A stretch of DNA of 64,000 nt, taken from Pigmentiphaga humi. Lineage in GTDB: Bacteria > Pseudomonadota > Gammaproteobacteria > Burkholderiales > Burkholderiaceae_B. The stretch spans positions 1-64,000 of the forward strand of contig NZ_UWPJ01000024.1 of assembly GCF_900606115.1 (NCBI RefSeq), in the 5' to 3' direction. Shown here in pieces: positions 34,575 to 44,039 of the stretch. The number at the start of each line of letters is the position of its first letter. Positions within the stretch are counted from its first letter, which is position 1. Below the pieces are notes generated by a model. The model made no database searches. It worked only from the letters and a program-made list of their open reading frames with translations, and was not told the DNA's origin. Both the position numbers and the translations under genes were made by a program.

Positions 34575-35504
34575 ATGAGCGACCTACTCCGCCGCCTCAC
34601 GCTGCGCCACCTCCGGCTGCTCGTCATGCTGGGCGACCAGGGCAGCGTGACGCGCACCGCCCAGTCGCTGCACATTACGCAGCCCGCCGTATCCAAGGCC
34701 ATCCGCGACCTGCGCGAGATCCTGCACGACCCGCTGTTCGACGCCACCCCCGACGGCCTGGCCTGGACCCGCGCCGGCAAGGCCGCGCTGCAGCGCGCCC
34801 GCGCGGTGCTGCGCAATGTCGAGGACCTGGAACGGGAAACGGGGTCGCGCGGGCGCAGCGGCCCGCTGGCCGTGGGCGCCACGCGCTTCGCCGCGGCGCA
34901 GGTGGCCGCGGCGCTGCCTTACGCGCTGGCCCGGCAGGACGTATCCGTCAGCCTGCGGCACGGCACGCGCGAACAGATGCACGCCGAGCTGGCGGCCAAG
35001 TCGATAGACATCGCATTCGGCCGCTGCGACGCCGGCTTCCGGCTGACCGACTTCGAGTACCACCCGATCTACCGCGACAGCTATGCCGTGATATGCGGTG
35101 CCTCGCATCCGCTGGCCGGCGCCGGGCACGCCGAGCTGGCGGCGCTGTCGGCCCAGACCTGGGTCATGCCGCCGCCGGGCACCTTCGCCTACCATCTGGT
35201 GGAGCAGGCCTTTCTGGCCGAGAACCTGGCCCCGCCGCCGGCCCGCATCGTTTCCACGCTGGGACCGGAGGACGTGCGCATGGTGGAACTGCATCCGGTG
35301 CTCGCGCTGGTGCCGCGCAGCGAAGCGCGCCGGCTGGCCGCGCTGGGCGGCGTCCGCTGCCTGGAAGGTCTGGCGCTGCCGACGCAGCAGATCGGCGCGA
35401 TCCTGCCGCGCGGCGGCGAGCGCCACCCGGCCTGCGAACTGGCCATCGGCCTGCTGCGGGACTACACCCTGACACTGCGGGGAGAAGACGGCGGCGCCGC
35501 ATAG
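34575..35504 (+). CDS. LysR-family transcriptional regulator
   Basis: 309-residue LysR regulator: HTH LTLRHLRLLVMLGDQGSVTRTAQSLHITQPAVSKAIRDLREIL (about 8-50), effector domain about 95-300 with the GTREQMHAELAAKSIDIAFGR segment. ATG 34575 matches the family start; no clear ribosome site precedes it. It is divergent from the Bug-sulfatase-ThDP module and its stop faces the end of the long operon from 45.6 kb. It therefore lies between the two sulfatase modules and may control either or both. Confidence 0.9.
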   Translation: MSDLLRRLTLRHLRLLVMLGDQGSVTRTAQSLHITQPAVSKAIRDLREILHDPLFDATPDGLAWTRAGKAALQRARAVLRNVEDLERETGSRGRSGPLAVGATRFAAAQVAAALPYALARQDVSVSLRHGTREQMHAELAAKSIDIAFGRCDAGFRLTDFEYHPIYRDSYAVICGASHPLAGAGHAELAALSAQTWVMPPPGTFAYHLVEQAFLAENLAPPPARIVSTLGPEDVRMVELHPVLALVPRSEARRLAALGGVRCLEGLALPTQQIGAILPRGGERHPACELAIGLLRDYTLTLRGEDGGAA

Positions 35505-35517
35505 CGCCGCCGCTGTC

Positions 35518-36945
35518 TCAAAGCTGGGTGATGAACTTGGTCACGAGATAGCCGTCGAAGGTCTCGGCGCCGCCCTCGGTGCCGATGCCGCTGTCCTTGA
35601 TCCCGCCGAAGGGGATCTCGGCCGGCCCCATGCCGAAGTGGTTGATGTTGACCATCCCCGCCTCCAGGCCGTTGGCCACGCGCGTCGCGGTCTTGAGCGA
35701 TTCGGTGAAAACGTACGAGGCCAGGCCGAACGGCAGGGCATTGGCGCGCTGCAAGGCCTCGTCCTCGGTGTCGAACGGCACCACCGGCGCGACCGGGCCG
35801 AACGGCTCTTCCCGCATGATGCGGGCATCGTCGCCCAGCCCCGCCAGCACGGTCGGGGCAAAGAAGCAGCCCTCCTCGCCCACCTTGCGACCGCCCGTCA
35901 CGACCTGCGCGCCGCGGCCGGCGGCGTCCGCCACCAGGTCGGCCATGGCCGCCACCCGGCGCGGGTTGGCCAATGGCCCCATCTGGGAAGACGGATCCAG
36001 GCCGTCGCCCACGCGCGCCTGCGACAGCTCGTGCGCGAATGCTTCCAGGAACCGTGCGTAGGCTGGGCGCTGCACGTAGAAGCGCGTGGGCGAGACACAC
36101 ACCTGGCCGGCATTGCGCAGCTTGAAGCGCGCCAGCATCTGCGCCGCGCGGTCGACGTCGGCGTCGGCGAACACCAGCACCGGCGAATGGCCGCCCAGCT
36201 CCATGGTCATCCGCTTCATGTGCGCGCCGGCCAGCGCCGCCAGTTGCTTGCCTACCGGCACCGAACCGGTGAACGAAATCTTGCGCACCGCCGGCGCGGT
36301 GATCAGATGCCGCGAGATCGCCGCCGGATCGCCCCAGACGATGTTGAGCACGCCGGCCGGCAAGCCCGCATCGTGGAACAGTTCGGCCATGGCAACCACG
36401 GCGCTGGGCGACTCTTCCGGACCCTTCAGGATCAGCGTGCAGCCGGCGGCCAATGCCGCGGCCACCTTGCGCACGGCCTGCGCGAACGGAAAGTTCCACG
36501 GCGAGAACGCGGCGCAGACGCCGACCGGCTCGCGCACCACGAACTGCCGCACATCGGGCTGGCGCGGCGGAATCACCCGGCCATAGATGCGCCGGCATTC
36601 CTCGGCATGCCACTCCACGTGCTCGGCGCAGGAAGTCACTTCCACCAGCGCTTCCTCCAGCGGCTTGCCCTCGTCCAGCGTGATGTCCCGGGCGATATCG
36701 GGTGCGCGCTCGCGGATCAGCGCCGCGACCTTGCGCAGCAGGTCGGAGCGGGCCAGCGGAGACGTCCGCCGCCAGGACGCGAAGGCGCGTTCGGCCGCCG
36801 CGACCGCACGGTCGAGATCGGCCGGGCCGACGTGGGGCAGGCGCCCGATCACCTCGCCGGTGGCGGGGTTGGCGACGTCCCCGGCGTGGCGCCCTTCGGC
36901 GCCGGAGAATTCGCCGTCGATGTAGAAAGCCAGTTTGCGGTACAT
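35518..36945 (-). CDS. NAD(P)-dependent aldehyde dehydrogenase (succinate-semialdehyde dehydrogenase-like)
   Basis: 475-residue aldehyde dehydrogenase. [14 protein letters not shown] in the cofactor-binding region, general-base Glu in [12 protein letters not shown], nucleophilic Cys in [13 protein letters not shown], and [14 protein letters not shown] near the end. The plan fits the GabD-like branch. ATG 36945 with GGGAG 7 nt upstream is preferred to an ATG nine codons earlier that overlaps the Bug gene. It is the last gene of the nine-gene leftward operon and would oxidise an aldehyde made by the operon's ThDP enzyme or hydroxylase. Confidence 0.9.
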   Translation of the reverse strand: MYRKLAFYIDGEFSGAEGRHAGDVANPATGEVIGRLPHVGPADLDRAVAAAERAFASWRRTSPLARSDLLRKVAALIRERAPDIARDITLDEGKPLEEALVEVTSCAEHVEWHAEECRRIYGRVIPPRQPDVRQFVVREPVGVCAAFSPWNFPFAQAVRKVAAALAAGCTLILKGPEESPSAVVAMAELFHDAGLPAGVLNIVWGDPAAISRHLITAPAVRKISFTGSVPVGKQLAALAGAHMKRMTMELGGHSPVLVFADADVDRAAQMLARFKLRNAGQVCVSPTRFYVQRPAYARFLEAFAHELSQARVGDGLDPSSQMGPLANPRRVAAMADLVADAAGRGAQVVTGGRKVGEEGCFFAPTVLAGLGDDARIMREEPFGPVAPVVPFDTEDEALQRANALPFGLASYVFTESLKTATRVANGLEAGMVNINHFGMGPAEIPFGGIKDSGIGTEGGAETFDGYLVTKFITQL

Positions 36946-36968
36946 GGATGCGCTCCCAGCGGCGGCCG

Positions 36969-37946
36969 TCATTGCGACGTGATGCCCAGCTTCTTGATCA
37001 GCTTCTCGTAATCCACCGAATCGCGCTCCATGTCGGCGCGCGGCCGGGCCGGCGCGGGAACGCGGATCTCCACGCCGCGCTTGGCGTAGTTGGCGCGCAG
37101 CGCGGCGTCGTCCATCGCCGCCCGGATCTCGCCGTTGATCCGCTCGGCCAGCGCGTCGGACATCGTGCCCGGAGCGAACATCGAGAACACCGTGGACGGA
37201 ATCGCGCCGGGCTTGCCGCCCGCTTCCGCGAGCGTCGGCACGTCGGGCATGAAGCCGCTGCGCTTGTCCGCTCCCATCGCCAGCACCTTGATCTTGCCGC
37301 TGGGCAAGTGCTGGCTCATCACCAGGCCGCCCGCCATGAGCACGTCCACCTCTCCGCCCAGCAGCGCGGTGACGGCAGGCGCGACGCCCTTGAAAGGCAC
37401 GTAGGTGAAGTCGACCCCTTCTGAATTCGCGAGCATGGCCATGCCCAGGTGGGTGACGTGGCCGTTGCCGCCGGTGCCGACATTGACCGCGCCCGCGGAC
37501 GACCTGGCCTTGGCGATCAGCCCTCTGTAGTCGTTCACTCCCAGCGAGGCGCGCACCGCCACGTACAGGTCGATGTGGCCCACGTCGGCCACCGGCTTGA
37601 GCTCCTTGCGCCAGTCGTAGGGCAGGCTGGCGTACAGGAACGGGTTGGTGACCAGGGCGAGCCGGTCCACCATCAGCAGCACGGAACCGTCCCCGGCGGA
37701 TTTGGCGACGTTGGCGGCGCCGATGATGGCGTTGGCCCCGGGCTTGTTCTCTACGACGAAGACCTTGCCGGTGCGCTTGCCCAGTTGGTTGCCGATGTCG
37801 CGCGCCAGCACGTCGGGCTCGGTCCCCGGCGGGTAGGGCACCACGATCCGGACTTGCTCCGGCGTCCAGGCCGTCTCGGCGCGGGCAATGGAACTCAGGA
37901 CGCAGGCCAGCGCGAGGAAGGCCGAAAGAAACTTCAGACTAGCCAT
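36969..37946 (-). CDS. Bug-family periplasmic substrate-binding protein
   Basis: 325-residue Bug receptor: signal peptide [23 protein letters not shown], then [43 protein letters not shown] and [22 protein letters not shown]. The frame continues far upstream through the sulfatase gene, but the signal peptide fixes the start. It lies 59 bp beyond the sulfatase gene and 23 bp before the aldehyde dehydrogenase, inside the long operon, so it probably takes up the sulfated substrate. Confidence 0.92.
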   Translation of the reverse strand: MASLKFLSAFLALACVLSSIARAETAWTPEQVRIVVPYPPGTEPDVLARDIGNQLGKRTGKVFVVENKPGANAIIGAANVAKSAGDGSVLLMVDRLALVTNPFLYASLPYDWRKELKPVADVGHIDLYVAVRASLGVNDYRGLIAKARSSAGAVNVGTGGNGHVTHLGMAMLANSEGVDFTYVPFKGVAPAVTALLGGEVDVLMAGGLVMSQHLPSGKIKVLAMGADKRSGFMPDVPTLAEAGGKPGAIPSTVFSMFAPGTMSDALAERINGEIRAAMDDAALRANYAKRGVEIRVPAPARPRADMERDSVDYEKLIKKLGITSQ

Positions 37947-38005
37947 GATGCTCTCCGGTAACGGCGGGGCCGGGATGCCCCCCGGCCTTGATAAAAGGAG
38001 CGGGC

Positions 38006-39622
38006 CTACCAGCGCCCGATGACGATGTTCATCATTCGTTCGTGGGCATGGGTGCGGGCTCGGACCTGCTCGAAGGTCTCCGTGCAGCGCCGGCTGCGCT
38101 GCCAGTTCCACTCGCACAGCGCCTCGCCCATTCGCTTGAGCACCGGCGCCGCCCGGGCTTCCGCGGCCAGGTCGCGCAGCTCGTGCGGATCGTCCCGCAG
38201 GTCGAACAGCTGCGGCCGGAAGCCTTGCCAGTACAGGTATTTGTAGCGGCCGTCGGCCAGCATCATGCCGCCGCATTCGGTCACGCCGCGCTCGAGGAAC
38301 AGCCGCGCCTCGCGGTAGGCGTAGTCGAGAAAGCCCACCGCGAACTCGCGCACCGGACCGGCGTCGCGCCCGCGCGTCGCGGCCAGCAGCGAGCGGCCCT
38401 CGACGCGGTGCGCGGGGATCTCCAGGCCGAGCGCATCGAGGATGGTCGGCACCACGTCCACGCATTCGGCGATCCCGGCGGCCGTGTGGCCGCGCCGCGC
38501 ATCGGCTTCGCCCGCGGGGTCGTAGACGATCAGCGGCACGCGCACCGCGCCTTCGAAGAAATACTCCTTCTCGCCCAGCCAGTGGTCGCCCTGCAGGTCG
38601 CCGTGGTCCGAACAGAACACGATCATGGTGTCGCGCATCCGGCCGGATCGCTCCAGATGGTCGAGCAGCCTGCCGATGTGATCGTCGATCTGCTTGACCA
38701 GCCCCATGTAGACAGGGCGCACCGCCTGCCAGACTTCGTCCTGGGCGAAGGACAGCGATTCCTCGTGGCGCTGGTAGGCCGCGTGCACCGGGTGCGGCCG
38801 CTCGCGCTCTTCCCTGCCCCGCAGCGGCGGCGCGGCGTCGGCGGCCGTGAACATGTCGTGATAGGGCGCCGGGGCCTTGTAGGGCCAATGCGGCTTGATA
38901 TAGGAAAGGTGCAGCACCCATGGCGCTTCGCCCTGCGCGTCGATGAACGCCATGGCGCGGTCCGTCAGATACGCGGTCTCGGAGTCGCGCTCGGCCACGC
39001 GCGCGGGCAGGCCGGCGTGTCGCAGCAGCCAGCCTGTGGCGAAGCTGCCGTCCGCATGGTCGCTGCCGATCACGTCGCGCTCCCAGGGCCGTTCGCGGTC
39101 GTAGCCGCGCGCCACCAGGTAGTCCCGGTAGGCGCTGCCGGGCTCCATCTCGAAATGGCCGTCGTAGCGCTCCAGCACCTTGAAGCCGCCTTCGTCCAGG
39201 CGTTCGCGCGCCGCGCCCTCGGCGGACAGGCCGCGCGCGGCCAGCCCTTTGCGGTCCGGCACGAAATGGGTCTTGCCCAGCAGCCAGCAGTCGCGTCCCG
39301 CCTGGGCCAGGTAGTCGCCCAGGCTCCATTCGTCCGCCGGCATGGGGACGCGGTTCCAGGTGACCCGGTGCGAAGAGGGGTAGCGACCGGTGTAATACGA
39401 AGTGCGCGAGGGGCCGCACACCGCCGAACTGACGTAGGCGCGTTCGAAGCGCACGCCCTGCCGCGCCAGGCGGTCGATGTTGGGCGTGCGCAGCGCGCCC
39501 GCTGCGCCATAGCAGGACAGCGCATCGGCGCGCAGTTGGTCGCACATGATGAACAGCACGTTGCGCACCGGAGAGGCGGGCGCGCCCTCGCCGGAAAGCG
39601 CCGTGGGAGCTTGGATATTCAT
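38006..39622 (-). CDS. Sulfatase of the choline sulfatase/phosphonate monoesterase branch
   Basis: 538-residue sulfatase. The formylglycine motif is VCGPSRTSYYTGR (Cys at about 69, C-x-P-S-R form); the N-terminal metal site is IMCDQLRAD, with Asp-Gln as in phosphonate monoester hydrolases; a second metal pair lies in FCSDHGDLQGDHWLGEKEYFFE. No signal peptide is visible, so it is likely cytoplasmic. It is clearly different from the sulfatase at 32055, so the two are not a recent duplicate. Its start overlaps the stop of the upstream FAD hydroxylase (ATGA). Sulfate or phosphonate ester substrate unknown. Confidence 0.86.
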   Translation of the reverse strand: MNIQAPTALSGEGAPASPVRNVLFIMCDQLRADALSCYGAAGALRTPNIDRLARQGVRFERAYVSSAVCGPSRTSYYTGRYPSSHRVTWNRVPMPADEWSLGDYLAQAGRDCWLLGKTHFVPDRKGLAARGLSAEGAARERLDEGGFKVLERYDGHFEMEPGSAYRDYLVARGYDRERPWERDVIGSDHADGSFATGWLLRHAGLPARVAERDSETAYLTDRAMAFIDAQGEAPWVLHLSYIKPHWPYKAPAPYHDMFTAADAAPPLRGREERERPHPVHAAYQRHEESLSFAQDEVWQAVRPVYMGLVKQIDDHIGRLLDHLERSGRMRDTMIVFCSDHGDLQGDHWLGEKEYFFEGAVRVPLIVYDPAGEADARRGHTAAGIAECVDVVPTILDALGLEIPAHRVEGRSLLAATRGRDAGPVREFAVGFLDYAYREARLFLERGVTECGGMMLADGRYKYLYWQGFRPQLFDLRDDPHELRDLAAEARAAPVLKRMGEALCEWNWQRSRRCTETFEQVRARTHAHERMMNIVIGRW

Positions 39623-41283
39623 GCCGCCTCCAGTGCGGAAGGTACCCTGGCCTCAGCGGCGCGGGCGGCGCCGGCTTGCGGTACGAAGGCGGCGACGAAG
39701 CGTTCGAGCGCCGCGATCATATCGGCCCGGCGGCCCGCCGCGGCGACATAGCGGTCGGGCCGCAGCAGCACCCAATCCGCGTGCGCGGCGGCCAGCCAGC
39801 GATGCAGCGCGTTCTCGGTATCTTCCAGCAGCAGCATGCCGGGAGGGACGTCGGGAAGCACGCCGGGCGCCGGTCCGCTGCGCGGCAGCGCCGCCACGGC
39901 CAGCCGGCACGACAGCAGTTCGAGCCGCCCGGCCAGCTCGGCGGGCAGAGGCTGGCCGGGGGCGCCCATCAGCAGCGCGAAGCCCGGCCCCAGCGCATCG
40001 TCGAGTCTGACCGGCGCGCCGCCGCCGGGCTCGACCAGCGGCTGGATGAACATGCGCCCGACCCGCTGGTCGCGCGCGGCCAGGCCGCTGTCCTGCACGA
40101 CGCCGTCGCGGTAGCGCGGCATGGGCTTGAATTTCATTTGCAGCACGTAATCGCGCACGACCGGAACGCCGCGGATGGACGTGAAGAAGGCATCGCGCAG
40201 CGCCGCCAGCCAACGGTTGCGCAGTGACAGCACCGCGCCGAACTTGTCGGCCAGGTCTATCATGGCGCGCGCATGGGCGTGGCGCTCGGCGTGGTAGGAC
40301 TGCAGGGCTTCCGGCTTGAGCCGCCCCTGCACGATCCACGCCGCTTTCCAGGCGAGGTTGCAGGCGTCGCGCAGCCCCGCATTGAGGCCCTGGCCTATCC
40401 AGGGCGGCGTCAGGTGGGCCGCGTCGCCGGCCAGACAGATGCGGCCGACGACGAACGATCCGGCAATGCGCGAATGGTGGGTATAGACGCGCGCGCGGAT
40501 CACGTTCAGCCGCGCCGGGTCGGGCACGTGCGGCGCCAGCAGCTCGGCCACCTTGGCCGGGTCGAGCACCTGCTGTTCGTCTTCGCCGTCGAACAGCATG
40601 AATTCCCAGCGCCGCAGGCCATAGGGCAGCTTCAGACAGACGTAGGGCCGCGCGGGCTCGCAATGCAGCGCCGTATAAGGCGCGTCGAGCGGATCCTGGT
40701 CGCACTCGATCACTACCCATTTGTGCGAATGCGTCTGGCCGCCGAAGGGCAGCTTGAGCAGTTTCTCGCGCACCGTGCTGCGGCCGCCGTCGGCCGCCAG
40801 CAGATAGGCGGCGCGCACCGTGCGCTCGGCGCCGGCCGCGTCGCGCAGCGTCGCGGTCACGCCGGCGGCGTCCTGCTCGACCGCGGTCAGTTCCACGCCC
40901 AGCTCCACGGCCACGTGCGGAAACCGCGCCAGGCCCGCGCGCAGCGCCTGCTCGCCCAGCGGCTGCGAGAACAAATTGCGCCGATACCAGCCGAACTCGC
41001 GCGTGGCCGGCAGGATCTCGGCAAAGCACTGTTTCTTCGCGCCATACATGCGCATGGGCACGTTCTGGATCATGTCCTTGAGCATGGCGTCGGCCACGCC
41101 CGCCGCCTGGAAGGTCCGCATGGCCTCGTCGTCCAGGCCGACCGCGCGCGGATATTCGAGGATGGCCGGGCTGCGGTCGATCAGCAGCGCGCCCACGCCG
41201 TAGACGCCGAGCAGGTTGGCCAGGGTGGCGCCCACCGGTCCGGCCCCGACGATCAGGACCGGCACGTCGCAGGTCTGGTTCAT
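39619..41283 (-). CDS. MhpA-type FAD-dependent aromatic hydroxylase
   Basis: 554-residue flavin monooxygenase. FAD motifs: LIVGAGPVGATLANLLGVYG (about 10-29), DG motif LAADGGRSTVREKLL, GD motif CLAGDAAHLTPPWIGQGLNAG, and VLLRPDRYVAAAG near the end. It closely parallels the proteins at 6790 and 24004. It is followed immediately by the sulfatase gene (4-base overlap) and preceded by the NIPSNAP gene (19 bp), so it is part of the long operon; hydroxylation of an aromatic ring in the same pathway is likely. Confidence 0.88.
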   Translation of the reverse strand: MNQTCDVPVLIVGAGPVGATLANLLGVYGVGALLIDRSPAILEYPRAVGLDDEAMRTFQAAGVADAMLKDMIQNVPMRMYGAKKQCFAEILPATREFGWYRRNLFSQPLGEQALRAGLARFPHVAVELGVELTAVEQDAAGVTATLRDAAGAERTVRAAYLLAADGGRSTVREKLLKLPFGGQTHSHKWVVIECDQDPLDAPYTALHCEPARPYVCLKLPYGLRRWEFMLFDGEDEQQVLDPAKVAELLAPHVPDPARLNVIRARVYTHHSRIAGSFVVGRICLAGDAAHLTPPWIGQGLNAGLRDACNLAWKAAWIVQGRLKPEALQSYHAERHAHARAMIDLADKFGAVLSLRNRWLAALRDAFFTSIRGVPVVRDYVLQMKFKPMPRYRDGVVQDSGLAARDQRVGRMFIQPLVEPGGGAPVRLDDALGPGFALLMGAPGQPLPAELAGRLELLSCRLAVAALPRSGPAPGVLPDVPPGMLLLEDTENALHRWLAAAHADWVLLRPDRYVAAAGRRADMIAALERFVAAFVPQAGAARAAEARVPSALEAA

Positions 41284-41302
41284 GGCGATTCTCCTGCCGT
41301 CC

Positions 41303-41602
41303 TCAGGCCTGGCTGAGCAGGCGGCTTTCCTGGCGCACCAGCAAATGCTTGACGGCCTTGCGGAAGGCCGCGAACTCCGGGTCCTGCATCAGCGCGGCGC
41401 GGCGCCGGGCGCGTTCGTCCAGCGAGTCGTAGCCCCACAGGAACACCAGCTGGTTCAGCTCGCCGCTCTCGGTCTGGTAAAGCCCGGCCAGATCGCCCAG
41501 GATGCGGGCCTGCAGGGCGCGGGCCGATTCGCCATAGACGCGCAGGTACTCGGCGGCGCCGCCGGGGACCAGCGTGTAGGTACGCATTTCCACCATCTTC
41601 AT
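41303..41602 (-). CDS. NIPSNAP-family protein
   Basis: 99-residue alpha/beta ferredoxin-like-fold protein with the NIPSNAP pattern: MVEMRTYTLVPGGAAEYLRVYGE, then LVFLWGYDSLDERARRRAALMQDPEFAAF. Bacterial NIPSNAP proteins occur in catabolic and secondary-metabolite operons, and their function is mostly unknown. ATG 41602 has AGGAG 6-7 nt upstream. It lies between the VOC gene (25 bp) and the FAD hydroxylase gene. Confidence 0.82.
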   Translation of the reverse strand: MKMVEMRTYTLVPGGAAEYLRVYGESARALQARILGDLAGLYQTESGELNQLVFLWGYDSLDERARRRAALMQDPEFAAFRKAVKHLLVRQESRLLSQA

Positions 41603-41627
41603 GTTCGTCTCCTGTCTGCGCGGGCGC

Positions 41628-42110
41628 TTACAGCGGCTGCAGATCGATCGGTTCGCTGGGCGCGTTGTAGTCGTGCAGGATGCGTTTGCCTTCTTCGTCG
41701 TCGTGCACCGTGTGGCAGAAGAACTCCAGGCGGTGGCCATCGGGGTCGTGGAAGTACAGGCCGTAGCCGACCTTGTGGTCGGTGGTCTTGAACACCTCCA
41801 CGTTCTTGCGCAGCAGCATCCCGTACAGGCGCCGCAGTTCGTCCACGTCGCCGTCGATCTCCAGTCCGTAGTGCTGCATGTTGATCTGGCCGCGCACGAG
41901 CGGCGCGCCGTCCGGCGACTCGGCGCGTATCAGCGCGATGTCGTGGTGCTTGACGCCGAACGAGAGGAAGACCCATTTTTCGCCGCGCGCCGTCTCGGTC
42001 ATGCCCAGCACGTCCTCGTACCAGGGGCCGGACTTGAACGGGTCGGCCACGAACAGGGCGAGATGGGTGCGCGTGATGCGCGGCTTGATGTCTTGCGGGG
42101 TCGCTTGCAT
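41628..42110 (-). CDS. VOC-family (glyoxalase/extradiol dioxygenase-like) protein
   Basis: 160-residue vicinal-oxygen-chelate protein with a two-module fold. Likely metal ligands are His in ITRTHLALFVAD (about 16), His in NMQHYGLEIDG and Glu in GHRLEFFCHT near 130. The family covers glyoxalases, extradiol dioxygenases and epimerases. In an operon with an aromatic hydroxylase it could cleave the hydroxylated ring, but it is half the size of the two-domain extradiol enzyme at 9169, so this is not certain. Neighbours are 9 bp (Asp-box protein) and 25 bp (NIPSNAP) away. Confidence 0.8.
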   Translation of the reverse strand: MQATPQDIKPRITRTHLALFVADPFKSGPWYEDVLGMTETARGEKWVFLSFGVKHHDIALIRAESPDGAPLVRGQINMQHYGLEIDGDVDELRRLYGMLLRKNVEVFKTTDHKVGYGLYFHDPDGHRLEFFCHTVHDDEEGKRILHDYNAPSEPIDLQPL

Positions 42111-42119
42111 GGCGATTCC

Positions 42120-43163
42120 TCAGGCGATCGATTGGGGATGCGCGGTCACCGGCGCGACGAACGGCGTCCAGGCCACCGAGGTGATCTCGCTGAAGTCGCG
42201 CCAATCCTTGAACCAGCTGCGGCCGCCGTCCATGGAGCGGAACAGGTGGCCGTACTTGGTGCCCGCCAGCACGAAAGACGGATCGGCCGCGTGCGTGCCG
42301 AAGGTCCAGAAGGTGGAGTTGGGCGCGGTGTGCAGCAGCGCCCGGCGCCAGCTCGCGCCACGGTCGGTCGAACGGTAGATGTGGCTGCGCGTGCCCGGCG
42401 TGCCGTCGCCGATCGCCAGCAGCAGCGCGCTGCCGTCGGCCAGCGGCTGCGCCGTGCGGGTGTAGTACATGCCGTCGAAGCGCAGGCGCGACGGTTCGCC
42501 GTGCCAGCTTCGGCCGTCGTCGGTACTGGCATAGACGGTGTTGACCGACAGCACCATCGTAGTCTTGGGTGATCCGCCGGCCGGCGGCAGAATGGTCACG
42601 CCGTGGATGTCGGGATTGGCGATGGCGCCTTCCCGCTCGCCCTCGCGGTCGACACGGATCCAGGTGTCGCCATGGTCGCCGCTGCGCCAGGCTCCGCCCT
42701 CTTCGACGCCGAACCAGACTTCGCCGGAAACCGCGGGATCGACGCAGATGGCCAGGATGCGCGGCCGGTTCACGCCGCGGCAGAACTCGGGAATATCCGG
42801 CGGCAGCCGCGTCCAGCTTGCGCCGCCGTCGCGCGACCGGAACATCGCCGCGCGCGACGGCGCGCCGGTGCCGGCATACATGACCGACGGGTCGAGCGGA
42901 TCGATGGCGAACGCCCACACCGCCATGCCGTCGGCCGGCGAAGCGATGCGCGCAAAATGTGCGCCGCCGTCGGTGCTGAGGCAGATGCCGCAGTCGGCGC
43001 CGGCGAACACGCGGCGTGGATCCGCCGGATCCACCGCCAGGCAGCGGACCGTGCCGTCGAACTCGATCGCTTCCTTCAACCCCAGCCTATGCCACGTCGC
43101 GCCGTCATCCGTGCTGCGCAGAATGCCCTGCCCCGCCGTCCCGACCAGTAAGGTGCCTTCCAT
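42120..43163 (-). CDS. Asp-box (BNR) repeat beta-propeller protein
   Basis: 347-residue protein with seven Asp-box motifs of the S-x-D-x-G-x-x-W/F type: STDDGATW, STDGGAHF, SRDGGASW, SGDHGDTW, STDDGRSW, STDRGASW and SMDGGRSW. This predicts a sialidase/photosystem-assembly-like beta-propeller. No signal peptide is present, so it is probably cytoplasmic, which is unusual for sialidase-like proteins. The conserved arginines and Tyr/Glu pair of true sialidases were not identified. It is coded within a catabolic operon; a lactonase-like or scaffold role is possible but unproven. Confidence 0.8.
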   Translation of the reverse strand: MEGTLLVGTAGQGILRSTDDGATWHRLGLKEAIEFDGTVRCLAVDPADPRRVFAGADCGICLSTDGGAHFARIASPADGMAVWAFAIDPLDPSVMYAGTGAPSRAAMFRSRDGGASWTRLPPDIPEFCRGVNRPRILAICVDPAVSGEVWFGVEEGGAWRSGDHGDTWIRVDREGEREGAIANPDIHGVTILPPAGGSPKTTMVLSVNTVYASTDDGRSWHGEPSRLRFDGMYYTRTAQPLADGSALLLAIGDGTPGTRSHIYRSTDRGASWRRALLHTAPNSTFWTFGTHAADPSFVLAGTKYGHLFRSMDGGRSWFKDWRDFSEITSVAWTPFVAPVTAHPQSIA

Positions 43164-43200
43164 GTCTTTTCTCCCAACCTATGCCGCCGCCCGAGGCTGG

Positions 43201-43995
43201 CTACAGAAAGATCCCGCGCGTAATCCCGCCATCCACCGCCAGCGATTCGCCGGTGATCGCCGACGCGCGCGGCGAAGCGAGGAACAGGATGGTGTCGGCG
43301 ATCTCGGCCGGCGTGAGCGTGCGCCGGATCGGCGTGACCCGGACGTAGTTCGCCTCGACCTCGTCCACCGTCAGCCCCTGCTTGGCGGCCTCTTTTTCGT
43401 ACAGCTCGCGGATGTGGGGCGTCTCGACCACGCCGGGGTGGATCACGTTGACCGTGATGCCGTGCGGACCGAGCTGGTCCGACAGGGTCTTGGTCATATG
43501 GCAGATGGCGGCGTTGCGCATGCCCGAGAGCTGCTTGCTGCCGCGGCCGGTCAGGCCGCCGATGTTGACGATGCGGCCGTAGCCGCCGGCCCGCATGTGG
43601 CGCGCCGCCGCCTTGGCGCAGCGCATGTAGCCGACCACCTTGATGTTGATGTCCTGCAGCAGGCCTTCCGGATCGGCCAGCTCGATCTCGCTGCGCACCA
43701 GGCCGCCGGGATGGGCGGCGCCGTTGACCAGGATGTCCAGCCTGCCGAAGTGGGCGGCGACCTGGTCCATCATGGCCGTCACTTGTTCCGTATCGGACAC
43801 GTCGGCGGCCACCGGCAGCACGTTTACGTCATAGGCCTGGCGGATCTCCTCTGCGGCGGTGTCGAGCTGCGCCTGGGTGCGCGAGACGATCGCCACGTGC
43901 GCGCCCTCGGCCGCGAAGGCCTCGGCGGTGGCGCGGCCGATACCCAGGCTGCCGCCGGTGATGACCGCCACGCGGCCTTTCAATTGCAGGTCCAT
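43201..43995 (-). CDS. Short-chain dehydrogenase/reductase homologue lacking the catalytic Ser-Tyr-Lys
   Basis: 264-residue SDR-fold protein. The cofactor motif TGGSLGIG (13-20), DV at about 65-66 and the NGAA motif (about 91-94) are intact, and the C-terminus (DGGITRG) is typical. Aligned by eye to FabG, the active-site positions are replaced: Ser to Gly147 (NIGGLTG), Tyr to Ser157 and Lys to Asn161 (SGMRNAAICHMTK). It may bind NAD(P)H but should not work by the usual SDR mechanism. It lies between the ThDP enzyme and the Asp-box protein in the long operon. Confidence 0.85.
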   Translation of the reverse strand: MDLQLKGRVAVITGGSLGIGRATAEAFAAEGAHVAIVSRTQAQLDTAAEEIRQAYDVNVLPVAADVSDTEQVTAMMDQVAAHFGRLDILVNGAAHPGGLVRSEIELADPEGLLQDINIKVVGYMRCAKAAARHMRAGGYGRIVNIGGLTGRGSKQLSGMRNAAICHMTKTLSDQLGPHGITVNVIHPGVVETPHIRELYEKEAAKQGLTVDEVEANYVRVTPIRRTLTPAEIADTILFLASPRASAITGESLAVDGGITRGIFL

Positions 43996-44039
43996 GAATG
44001 TTCTCCGATGAGTCGTGGGCTTGCCGCGCCGCGGCAGCT

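Noticed and set aside
37947-39545. Upstream extension of the Bug frame at 36969 through the sulfatase gene
   Set aside because: The signal peptide starting at 37946 fixes the start; the upstream part is Arg/Ala/Gly-rich and out of frame with the real sulfatase.
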